NCBI RefSeq assembly: GCF_027925155.1
Contig: NZ_BSDY01000026.1
Coordinates: forward strand, 1 to 35,989
DNA length: 35,989 nt
Source: Propionigenium maris DSM 9537
GTDB taxonomy: Bacteria; Fusobacteriota; Fusobacteriia; Fusobacteriales; Fusobacteriaceae
Direction: 5' to 3'
The notes under the pieces are model-generated. The model was not told where the DNA came from, searched no databases, and saw only the letters and a list, made by a program, of their open reading frames with translations. A program made the position numbers and the translations under genes. How positions within the stretch are numbered: position 1 is the first letter of the stretch; each line of letters begins with the position of its first letter. Shown in pieces: positions 28,563 to 35,877 of the stretch.

Positions 28563-29648
28563 ATGGAAAAGGATTTTGTTTTAAATTCTAGAAATCTTTT
28601 TTATAAGAAGGGGTACTTTAAAACCAAGATAAGTGAAATAGCAGAAAAGTCAGGCTCCTCTGTGGGAAGCTTTTACAGGTTTTTCAACTCAAAGGAAGAT
28701 GTTCTAATAGCTGCTATTAAGCAGGAATTAGAGGTTTTTAGAAGAGAAGTGAGACTTTTAAATGCAATTGACTTTGACTTGAAGTGGAAGATAAAGCAGC
28801 TTTGTCGTATTATATTGAGCTTGTTAAAGGAAAATCCTGATTTTTTTGTGCTTATCTATGATATAGAAGGAAGAAGAGAAAAAATTTCACTTAAAACTTG
28901 CAAATGGGTAGATGTGCTTTGGAAGGATTCAAAGAGTGTTTTTGTCAACGGAATAAATGAAGTTTCCAGGAATCAAGTAGATTCTAATCTGGTAGAGAGG
29001 CTTTTTGAAAATCAATTGAAGATCTATTTAAAGCACCTCTTGATGGATCAACAGGGAAATCTAAACTCTGAGAGAGTTATTTCTATGAATTTGGAGGAGG
29101 AGATTAAAAAATTAGCAGGAATGATTATCAGTAGTTGTGAGTCCTTAAATGTTATAGGAACCTGCAGTAAATATGACCCTCTAACAAAGGCTTATACAGC
29201 AGCTTATGTAAAGAAGGAACTAAGGAAGATCCTTTTAAAGGAAACCCCGTTTTCAATATCTTTTATGGTTTTTAGGTGGCCTAAAGAGGAGGAAGGAACG
29301 GTAACCTTATTTCTTAGAGAAAGTGTTTTAAGAGCTTTTGTTTATCTGATAAGGGAAAAATTTAGAGATGAGGATATGGTGGGAAGGTTATGTCAGGATA
29401 AATTTATCTTAGTTGTTCCCTCGAGTTTAAAGCTTGGATCCATAGACTTTTCTGGAAGAATAAAGGAGATAATTGCAGGGCTGAATGAAAGGTTTCCAAT
29501 GTTTAATGAAAGTTACTTTCAATATTCAACAATAGATATCTTAAAAGCTTCTGAATTCGACTTAAAGATGAAGGAGCTACCTAATAAGGTTATAAATTTA
29601 GGGAATAGAGTCATTAATAGAGATAATTTAAAAATAGATAAATTTTAA
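28563..29648 (+). CDS. TetR-family regulator fused to degenerate GGDEF domain (regulator 1)
   Basis: This 361-aa protein starts with a clear TetR helix-turn-helix: LFYKKGYFKTKISEIAEKSG, GSFYRFFNSKEDVL (residues 12-48). Residues 60-195 are helical, in the place of the TetR ligand domain. From 205 a GGDEF-like domain starts with DPLTKAY. The signature position reads CQDKF (277-281) instead of GGDEF, and the metal-binding Asp segment is lost, so it should not make c-di-GMP. RDED (268-271), exactly five residues earlier, fits the RxxD inhibitory site. It is divergent from pilus set 1 and paralogous to the gene at 29701-30762. I infer a c-di-GMP-responsive repressor or activator of pilus genes. 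Confidence 0.8.
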   Translation: MEKDFVLNSRNLFYKKGYFKTKISEIAEKSGSSVGSFYRFFNSKEDVLIAAIKQELEVFRREVRLLNAIDFDLKWKIKQLCRIILSLLKENPDFFVLIYDIEGRREKISLKTCKWVDVLWKDSKSVFVNGINEVSRNQVDSNLVERLFENQLKIYLKHLLMDQQGNLNSERVISMNLEEEIKKLAGMIISSCESLNVIGTCSKYDPLTKAYTAAYVKKELRKILLKETPFSISFMVFRWPKEEEGTVTLFLRESVLRAFVYLIREKFRDEDMVGRLCQDKFILVVPSSLKLGSIDFSGRIKEIIAGLNERFPMFNESYFQYSTIDILKASEFDLKMKELPNKVINLGNRVINRDNLKIDKF

Positions 29649-29658
29649 CATAAAGAAG

Positions 29659-29690
29659 ATCCCAGTCAGTTTAATGACTGGGATTTTTTT
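29659..29690 (+). terminator. Terminator between the convergent regulators
   Basis: The 10-bp stem atcccagtca (29659-29668)/tgactgggat (29675-29684) with a 6-nt loop is followed by seven T. It serves regulator 1; on the minus strand its T tract is poor. Confidence 0.85.
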
Positions 29691-29700
29691 AGTTAAATGT

Positions 29701-30762
29701 TTAAATCTTTTTTCTACAGTACTCTTTAAAGGAATCCTTGGAGGAAAATAAGTTTTTAAAGTTAATGTTTTCTCCTCCTCCTATAGTAATATGGTGGAAC
29801 TCTACTTTAATTCTTTCTACCTTACTATACTTCTTTTTTAACATTTCCTCTAACTGAAGAAACCTATCAATAATATGTTTATAGAGGGAGGAGTTGTAGT
29901 CGGTGAAGAAGATAAGAAATGTACTGTACCCTATCCGTCCTACTTTATCATTTTTTCTAAAGGCATTTTTTAGGAAGGCACCTATATCCTTTAAGATACT
30001 CTGACTGAAGAAGTTCTCTTCTTCCTGGGATATTCCAGCGATAGACATGTGGATAAGCTCCATAGTATCTTCTGCGCAGCCTAAAAAATCATAGGATTTG
30101 GACAAAATATCTAAAAAATGCTCTCTTCTATAGGTTTTTGTTATGGGGTCGATCTTTGAAAAAACACTATTTGATATACCGAGACCATAGCAGATACTTT
30201 TAATAAAGGTAAAAAGGTGGCTGAATTCCTCGGAATAGTTAAGGGTTAGAATTCTTTCTGGACAATTATTTCCCTGGGAATCTTTGATGAGATTTTCTAG
30301 ATACACCCTTAAATCCTTTATAATGATTTCGGTAGCTGTCTTTTTAGTAAAGGGGTCCAAAGTTGAGTTTCTCAAAACTTCTTCTATGGAATTTCTCGTA
30401 ATATCAGAGATGGAATTGACAGCTTTAAGGGTACCTTTCTCAAGTTTATAGCCAGAGCTTCCTACCTCTAGAAGGAGATTGAAAAAATGGGGTTTTTCAA
30501 AGATGAGTTTTAAATTAACTTCAAGGAGTAACTTTAATTTTTCATGAAAATTTTCTTTGGTATTGACCTCTCGCAGCTTTGAGATGTAGTCGCGGGATTC
30601 AGAGACTACTATCTTCTTTAAAATTTCTTCCTTAGAGTGATAATACCTGTAAAAGTTTCCTGGGACTATCCCTAGTTTACCGGTAATATCACTTATTTTT
30701 GTTTTAGAATAACCTTTATCATAAAATAATTCCTTTGTTATATTAAAGATTCCAGAATTCAT
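29701..30762 (-). CDS. TetR-family regulator fused to degenerate GGDEF domain (regulator 2)
   Basis: This 353-aa paralogue of regulator 1 shares the segment QGNxxxER..N..EE and SKxDPxTKxY. The TetR helix-turn-helix is LFYDKGYSKTKISDITGKLG, GNFYRYYHSKEEIL. The GGDEF-like domain starts at DPIT (205-208), and the signature reads GYSTF (278-282). RKND (269-272) again places RxxD five residues upstream. ATG 30762 has RBS ggtggtg 8 nt upstream; the TTG at 30768 is too close to it. A TATAAT on the minus strand at 30807-30802 may be its -10. It is divergent from pilus set 2 and probably controls it. Confidence 0.8.
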   Translation of the reverse strand: MNSGIFNITKELFYDKGYSKTKISDITGKLGIVPGNFYRYYHSKEEILKKIVVSESRDYISKLREVNTKENFHEKLKLLLEVNLKLIFEKPHFFNLLLEVGSSGYKLEKGTLKAVNSISDITRNSIEEVLRNSTLDPFTKKTATEIIIKDLRVYLENLIKDSQGNNCPERILTLNYSEEFSHLFTFIKSICYGLGISNSVFSKIDPITKTYRREHFLDILSKSYDFLGCAEDTMELIHMSIAGISQEEENFFSQSILKDIGAFLKNAFRKNDKVGRIGYSTFLIFFTDYNSSLYKHIIDRFLQLEEMLKKKYSKVERIKVEFHHITIGGGENINFKNLFSSKDSFKEYCRKKI

Positions 30763-31210
30763 AATCAATTCACCACCTGGGTCATGAAGTTATACACCTA
30801 AATTATACGTAAGTTTTAGTGGAAAGCCTACTTGAAAAAATAAAATGAATAAGGTTATATAAATATTCCTTCATAAAAGCTAAGGTTTTGTGGGGCTTAT
30901 ATTCTATTTAGGAATATAAGATAAGATTTAAAAATAAAAAATGAATAAACCAATTTAAATATTCATCCTTTTAAAACAGAGCTTAAATTGAAATAATGTG
31001 ATTTTTTTGAATTTAATAGTTGTTTTGAAATTAAGAACATTGAGGTTTGGAGTAATATGAGTTGTCCTAAAATGTAAGGATTTTAAAGCAAAAGAAGATT
31101 TTTTATCTTGTTTAACAGCTGACTGTTAAAGGAGAGCCGAGACAAGAGTTGCCACGACTTCCCTTTCAGCCGACTGCACTATCACTTTTAGTGTAAAAGG
31201 AGGAAAAAGG
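30763..31210. promoter_or_regulatory. Divergent control region, regulator 2 and set 2
   Basis: This 448-nt AT-rich region has no gene. Its clearest element is a dyad at 30896-30920 with perfect 9-bp arms cttatattc and gaatataag around tatttag, of the size expected for a TetR-type operator. A related half, atattcc, occurs at 30863-30869. The promoter of set 2 is not certain: several TTGAAA-like boxes occur at 31000-31030 without well-spaced -10 boxes. Its last 100 nt form a structured leader, listed separately. Confidence 0.45.
31111..31203 (+). promoter_or_regulatory. Structured 5' leader of the set 2 subunit gene
   Basis: There are three hairpins. The first is tttaacag (31111-31118)/ctgttaaa (31123-31130) with ctga loop. 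The second is agttg (31147-31151)/cgact (31155-31159). The third is cttttA (31185-31190)/taaaag (31194-31199). The last covers the start of the Shine-Dalgarno aggagg (31198-31203). agccga occurs twice (near 31135 and 31169). GC content is locally higher than around it. Translation control is plausible. I could not match it to a known riboswitch. Confidence 0.45.
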
Positions 31211-31822
31211 ATGAAAAAATTACTATTGGTAGCTGCATTACTAGCATTAGGAGCAACTGCTTATTCTCTTACTTATACTGACAACTATCCAGAGTTTAAT
31301 AATGCTAAGGTAGCTGGAGAAATTGTAGGAAATGGAAAGTGGAGAGATATTACAGATGCTAAGAGGAATCCAGATCAAATTAACAGATTTATAAAAAAAG
31401 GTAGAGGATGGACTGATAAGGATTACATGCTTGTAGTATTAACTGTACATAAACCTATTAAGATTGAAGCTGAAACTAACTTCCTATATGGTGAAGGTGT
31501 ACTAGGAGATAAGCTTGAGTTTGGTGACGTTGAGTTTATAGTATCAGGAACAAAGGATGCTAGAGCTAACTTTACATTCTACGGACCAGTATTTGATATG
31601 ATGAAAGCAGTTACTATAGAGTATCAAGGAAACGTAGATGTTAAAACTGGTGACGGTTTAAAAGGAACAACTATAGCTACTACAAAATTAATAGATTTAG
31701 AACCAAATGGTGGACCACATACAGGTCCAGACGAAGTAAGTATTGAGATGGATATGTACTTCAAACTTGAAAAAGCAGGACACCCATACGGATTAGTTAA
31801 AGCATTTGCATACTATGAATAG
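31211..31822 (+). CDS. Probable major pilus subunit of set 2
   Basis: This 203-aa exported protein has the signal peptide MKKLLLVAALLALGATAYS (1-19), nearly the same as the set 1 subunit. The body is beta-rich but I do not recognise DUF4402 in it. The end GHPYGLVKAFAYYE has Gly at -14, Tyr at -2 and alternating V, A, A, Y, the chaperone-usher subunit beta-zipper. It is the first gene of the plus-strand set with the best RBS (aaaaggagg), a structured leader and a strong downstream hairpin. These support a major-subunit role by inference. No cysteines are seen in the mature part. Confidence 0.65.
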   Translation: MKKLLLVAALLALGATAYSLTYTDNYPEFNNAKVAGEIVGNGKWRDITDAKRNPDQINRFIKKGRGWTDKDYMLVVLTVHKPIKIEAETNFLYGEGVLGDKLEFGDVEFIVSGTKDARANFTFYGPVFDMMKAVTIEYQGNVDVKTGDGLKGTTIATTKLIDLEPNGGPHTGPDEVSIEMDMYFKLEKAGHPYGLVKAFAYYE

Positions 31823-31854
31823 GAATAACTTTAGGTATTAGGTTAACTATTAGG

Positions 31855-31881
31855 TGAGGCGGAGGTATTACTTCCGCCTCA
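31855..31881 (+). promoter_or_regulatory. Intercistronic hairpin after the larger subunit, set 2
   Basis: A 12-bp stem with one G-U pair (tgaggcggaggt, 31855-31866; acttccgcctca, 31870-31881) and 3-nt loop lies between the subunit genes. No T run follows. It corresponds in position, not sequence, to the hairpin at 26736-26763. Confidence 0.65.
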
Positions 31882-31912
31882 ATTAATAAATATTGAGGAG
31901 AGGAGGTCAAGG

Positions 31913-32272
31913 ATGATAAAGAAAATAATACTATTAGTTATGGTGGTATTTACAGCCCCTCTCTATGCACTGGAGATAACTAAGGTAAACAGGTTAAACT
32001 TTGGCGAGGTAGTTAAGGGAGATAAGTATGTGAAGCTAACAAATGTAAGGGTTTATGTAGAGGGAGAACCAGGTGAAGAGGTCAGGATCTACTACCCAGA
32101 GAGGGCTGAGACCGATGCGGGAGAACTGGTAATGAATGCAAGGGAAAGAATTATAACCCTTTCCAGCAACGGCAGGGGAAGATTTAGTCTGGACTGTAAA
32201 TTAAATTTGAGCAGCGGAAATAGGGCAGGAAGGATAAATCAGAGGATTCCCATTTCAGTCAGTTATAAGTAG
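31913..32272 (+). CDS. Small pilus subunit of set 2 (DUF4402-like)
   Basis: This 119-aa paralogue of the small subunit of set 1 has a signal peptide ending PLYA, then LEITKVNRLNFGEVVKG and RVYVEGEPGEEVRIYYPE, parallel to LEVTKTDSLNFG and ARIFIKG in the other set. The C-terminus GRINQRIPISVSYK has Gly at -14, Tyr at -2 and alternating I, I, V. The RBS is aggagg. A strong terminator follows, separating it from the usher gene. Minor or tip subunit by inference. Confidence 0.7.
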   Translation: MIKKIILLVMVVFTAPLYALEITKVNRLNFGEVVKGDKYVKLTNVRVYVEGEPGEEVRIYYPERAETDAGELVMNARERIITLSSNGRGRFSLDCKLNLSSGNRAGRINQRIPISVSYK

Positions 32273-32280
32273 GATTTAAA

Positions 32281-32321
32281 AATAAAGGTATTAATAAAAA
32301 AGATTAATACCTTTATTTTTT
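32281..32321 (+). terminator. Terminator between small subunit 2 and usher 2
   Basis: A perfect 15-bp AT-rich stem (32281-32295/32303-32317) with a 7-nt loop is followed by T. It probably acts as an attenuator so that subunits outnumber the usher. A TATAAT at 32332-32337 could start usher transcription but has no good -35. Confidence 0.75.
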
Positions 32322-32431
32322 GTTAACTATTTATAATCAGATAACAGGAGAGAGGCGATTCTTTCGGTAAAAAAAGTGTATGGAGCAGAGTTTAATATAT
32401 GAAAATATGTTGGAGTGGTAGGGGTGATGAA

Positions 32432-35017
32432 ATGAAACTGAGAGGTATATTGATTTTATTTTTGATTACCGGAACCCTTTTACTCTCAGCTGAATTTAAG
32501 GGTGAGTATGAGGAGGGCTTCATAGGAATAGAGATAAATAAGATTGTAGAACATACATTTTTTCCTGTCTATATGGATTTTAAGGAGCAGGAGCCCTATG
32601 TAGGTCTTAAAAATCTAATGGTACTGGTTGATGCAAGGGCAATGGAGCTGGATATCACAAATAAGAAGATATCTGGAAGGATGGGAGAGGAGAGGAAGGA
32701 GTTTTCCTTTGAGGATACAACCTATATAACCAGAGAAAATGAAGTTTTTGTTAAGGGGAGTGATCTAGGAAAGGTATTTCCCACTAAAAAAATAGAGTGG
32801 GATACTGAAAAATATACCCTAAAGATTGAGACTGTCTTTAAAACTCCTGTGGAGGTTTACCTGGAAAGCGAGGAGAGAAGGGGAAATATAGAATCCAGAG
32901 AAGAAGATGAGGTAGCAGAGGATCAGCTTTACAGGAATGAGAGAAAGCTATTTACCCCTGGTGTTATAAGACCTAGATATACAGATACAGATCTGGGTTC
33001 AGGGGATGAGAGTGTATCCCTTCGTTACGACACCCATCTGTTATATGGTGACTTTTCATCCACTTACTTTTTCAGACCTGACAGTGACCTGGGAAGTATC
33101 AGCCTCACTTACAATGAAGTCCTTGAAAATAAAAGTATTGTTGCAGGAGACAGCTTTATAAGAACCTATGACTTTTTAAATACATCGAGCATAAGAGGTG
33201 GGGCTATCCAGCCGTGGTTTGGTTCAAGTAACTTAGAGATAGGTGCTACAACTATAAAGGGGTTTGCACCATATAGAAGTACAGTTGAACTCTACCAAAA
33301 TGGTACTCTTTTGAGGTTTCAGACTGTAGGTGAAAACGGACAATATGAATTTAACGATGTAAGGATAGAGGGGTATGAAGATTCATATACCATTAAGATA
33401 TTTAATTTCGACGGAACCATAGAGACCCGAGAGTTGAGGTTACTCTCCAACAGAAATATCCTAAAGAAGGGGCAGTTTGAGTATCTGGGAGCAATAGGTA
33501 AGGATCCAGATGACGATGCAGACGATGATCTTCAGTATAATGTAAAGGCAGGTTATGGTATAACAGACAGGTTGACATTTGCTGTGGGATATATGGATGT
33601 ATTATCAAGGATATCCGATGAAACCGATATATTTGCAATAGACTTAAATGATGATGATGATGATGAGGTAGAGACTGTTAACAATAATCTGGTGGAGGCA
33701 GCTTTCTATTATACAACAGTGGCAAAAAAATATCCCACCTACTTTGAGTTTGCCAACCTCTACGACACCAATGAGGGAGATAACACCCACATTGGAATAA
33801 TCAGACAGAAGATAAATACAAACACGCTCTCTCTGGAGGTTTATGAGTATAGCGAGGTAAATACACGGGTAACAGGTGCAGAGAGGAGTTATCTGGCAGA
33901 CTGGAGGGGAGAGTTCTCCAGGAACCTAACCTATAATGTTTTTTATAGTCAAAGGGATGAGCCTTCAGATGATATTAAAAATATAGGGGGTAATTTATTT
34001 TTAAGGTATCCAGAGACAAGTCATACCTTTGGAGTGCAGTATCCCATTTCAGGGGACGATGAAACAACTGTTTTAAACTACAGTTACTCCAATGGAAAGT
34101 TTGAGATCTTTAAGATTCCAATTAACATTGTATTAAGTGCAACTGTGGATGCTGAGGATCCCGGAGAGAACGCTCTTTATTCTCTCTTGGTATCTAAGAG
34201 GGGAAGTAAGAAGTTTGATGTTTCCTTTGAAGTTGAGACAGATACTGAGGAGTATGAATTTAGCCTAGAAGTTTCCTACAAACTTACAAATTGGCTTGAT
34301 ATTCTTGGAGAGGTTACCAGAGATGAGTTTGGAACCGACACAAAATTTGGTATAGATGCTGAAAAGACTATCATCTTAGAAAAACCATTTGTTAAGAACA
34401 GCAATCCATCTCCAGATAACTCATGGATGGAGGGAAAGGTTTTCCTGGATTATGACGGAGACAAAGAGATGGACAGCGAGGATATTCCATTAGAGGGAGT
34501 TATTGTTAATGTAGGAAGGAGAGAGGGAACAAGTGATAGTGATGGAAATTACTTTATAGATGATATCTCCAGCTATGAAGATGAAAAGATTGAGGTAGAT
34601 GTTACAACTATAGACCCTCTTCTGGAAGCCGGAAATGAGAAAAAGTATGTAAGACTTTATCCAGCAAGAGGTGGAAAGATGGACATTCCTCTCCAGCCAA
34701 TATCTATAATAATGGGAGATATAATCTTCCCAGATAATACAGTGGGAGATGTTGAAAAATTTTCCATTCTTAACAAGCTTACGATTGTACTGAAGGATGA
34801 GAGCGGAAGAGTCGTGAAGAAGCAGAAGATTGAGCCTGAAGGCTACTATATGTTAGAGAGAGTTCTGCCTGGTAGATATTCAGTGGAGGTCATCTACAAT
34901 GGTGAGGACAGAGTGGAATTCAAGGAGACAAGTAAAGAGGTAGAGGTCAGAGCAGGAAAGTATGGAGACTACTATGAGGGATTTAACTTTGAAATAAAGA
35001 GTTTTTCCTATGAATAG
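32432..35017 (+). CDS. Outer-membrane usher of chaperone-usher pilus set 2
   Basis: This 861-aa protein has exactly the length of its paralogue in set 1. The signal peptide ends near LLLSA (20). The N-terminal periplasmic domain is at about 30-135, and the barrel starts near RKLFTPGVIRPRY (171). The plug-like domain at 271-328 contains STVELYQNGTLLRFQTVG and YEFNDV. The C-terminal domains from 663 have MEGKVFLDYDGDKEMD, an SdrD B-like start with an Asp-rich possible calcium loop, and the shared ending YYEGFNFEI. I chose ATG 32432 (RBS aggggtg) over the upstream ATG 32399, which would put charged residues before the signal peptide and lacks an RBS. Confidence 0.72.
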   Translation: MKLRGILILFLITGTLLLSAEFKGEYEEGFIGIEINKIVEHTFFPVYMDFKEQEPYVGLKNLMVLVDARAMELDITNKKISGRMGEERKEFSFEDTTYITRENEVFVKGSDLGKVFPTKKIEWDTEKYTLKIETVFKTPVEVYLESEERRGNIESREEDEVAEDQLYRNERKLFTPGVIRPRYTDTDLGSGDESVSLRYDTHLLYGDFSSTYFFRPDSDLGSISLTYNEVLENKSIVAGDSFIRTYDFLNTSSIRGGAIQPWFGSSNLEIGATTIKGFAPYRSTVELYQNGTLLRFQTVGENGQYEFNDVRIEGYEDSYTIKIFNFDGTIETRELRLLSNRNILKKGQFEYLGAIGKDPDDDADDDLQYNVKAGYGITDRLTFAVGYMDVLSRISDETDIFAIDLNDDDDDEVETVNNNLVEAAFYYTTVAKKYPTYFEFANLYDTNEGDNTHIGIIRQKINTNTLSLEVYEYSEVNTRVTGAERSYLADWRGEFSRNLTYNVFYSQRDEPSDDIKNIGGNLFLRYPETSHTFGVQYPISGDDETTVLNYSYSNGKFEIFKIPINIVLSATVDAEDPGENALYSLLVSKRGSKKFDVSFEVETDTEEYEFSLEVSYKLTNWLDILGEVTRDEFGTDTKFGIDAEKTIILEKPFVKNSNPSPDNSWMEGKVFLDYDGDKEMDSEDIPLEGVIVNVGRREGTSDSDGNYFIDDISSYEDEKIEVDVTTIDPLLEAGNEKKYVRLYPARGGKMDIPLQPISIIMGDIIFPDNTVGDVEKFSILNKLTIVLKDESGRVVKKQKIEPEGYYMLERVLPGRYSVEVIYNGEDRVEFKETSKEVEVRAGKYGDYYEGFNFEIKSFSYE

Positions 35018-35035
35018 AGAGTAAGGAGGGCGAAG

Positions 35036-35800
35036 ATGAGAAAGATATATATACTTATGTTGAGCACTATCATTTACTATGTGGGATGGGCATCCTTTGA
35101 GGTAGCCCCTCCTATACAGATACTGGACTTAAATAAACCCTTAACCAGGCAGTTTCATTTAAAGAACAACTCTAAGAAGCTTGTAAAAATTAAGATCTAC
35201 CCCAAGAGGCCGGATAATCAAAAAGATGAAAAGTTGTATATGGGTGAGTGGACGATAGTGTATCCCAAGATAGTATATCTAAAACCATCTGAGAAAAAAG
35301 CTATAAGGTTTGCAGTGAGAGCGCCAGAAGGTTTTGAGCAGATGGAGGATGGGGAATACAGGACTCTCCTCATTTTTGAACAGATGGAAAACAAGGTCTA
35401 TTCAACTGAAGAAGGGGAAGGTGTAGGCGAAGCCCCCCCTTCTGTAGGACTTCAAATTCTTCATACAATTGCAGTTTCAGTATATGGAAATAAGGGGGAG
35501 ATAGAGCATAGGAGTGAATTGAAGAAGCTGAGAGTAGAGGATATAGAGGGAGAAAAGTTTATACTGGGAGATATTGTAAATACCGGAAATGCTACAATAG
35601 ATCCTGTAGTAAGGGTGACCTTTAGCTCAGGAGATAAAGTATTGAAGGAAATCGACCAGCCCTATCCTAAGGTAATAAGGGAAAATACAAAGGAGCTGAA
35701 GTTAAAGCTTAATGAAATCCCTAAAAAAACAAGGCAGATTAAGATAGAGGTATTTGAAGCGGGAGGAGAAAAGTTAGATGAAGAGAGTATTACTCTCTAA
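35036..35800 (+). CDS. PapD-like periplasmic pilus chaperone, set 2
   Basis: This 254-aa protein is paralogous to the set 1 chaperone, sharing RPxNQKDxxLYMGEW, YPKI, RFxV and DGEYRxxLI. The signal peptide ends near WAS (20). In my hand alignment the positions of Arg30 and Arg146 of chaperone 1 are Ile29 and Thr144 here, so the basic anchor for the subunit carboxylate may be missing or moved. It is the last gene of set 2, whereas the set 1 chaperone is first. It starts 18 nt after the usher with RBS aaggaggg. Confidence 0.8.
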   Translation: MRKIYILMLSTIIYYVGWASFEVAPPIQILDLNKPLTRQFHLKNNSKKLVKIKIYPKRPDNQKDEKLYMGEWTIVYPKIVYLKPSEKKAIRFAVRAPEGFEQMEDGEYRTLLIFEQMENKVYSTEEGEGVGEAPPSVGLQILHTIAVSVYGNKGEIEHRSELKKLRVEDIEGEKFILGDIVNTGNATIDPVVRVTFSSGDKVLKEIDQPYPKVIRENTKELKLKLNEIPKKTRQIKIEVFEAGGEKLDEESITL

Positions 35801-35801
35801 G

Positions 35802-35829
35802 AAAGCGGGAGAGAATTCTCCCACTTTTT
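35802..35829 (+). terminator. Terminator of pilus set 2
   Basis: The stem 35802-35812/35817-35827 has one C-A mismatch and a gaat loop, followed by a long T-rich tract. Confidence 0.83.
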
Positions 35830-35848
35830 ATTTTTTTTAAAAAAAGTG

Positions 35849-35877
35849 TTGACGGGAGGCTGTAATAGTGATATTAT
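35849..35877 (+). promoter_or_regulatory. Strong promoter, probably of an rRNA operon
   Basis: TTGACG (35849-35854), 17-nt spacer, TATTAT (35872-35877). It closely resembles the rpmG promoter at 181-209. No ORF follows within the window. Confidence 0.7.

Noticed and set aside
31111..31203. c-di-GMP-II or glycine riboswitch upstream of the set 2 subunit
   Set aside because: Short resemblances (ggagag, ccgac) are out of context and the required helices are not formed.
23160..35820. Pilus region as a genomic island with integrase or attachment sites
   Set aside because: No integrase, transposase or flanking direct repeats are visible, and base composition and codon use look like the neighbours.
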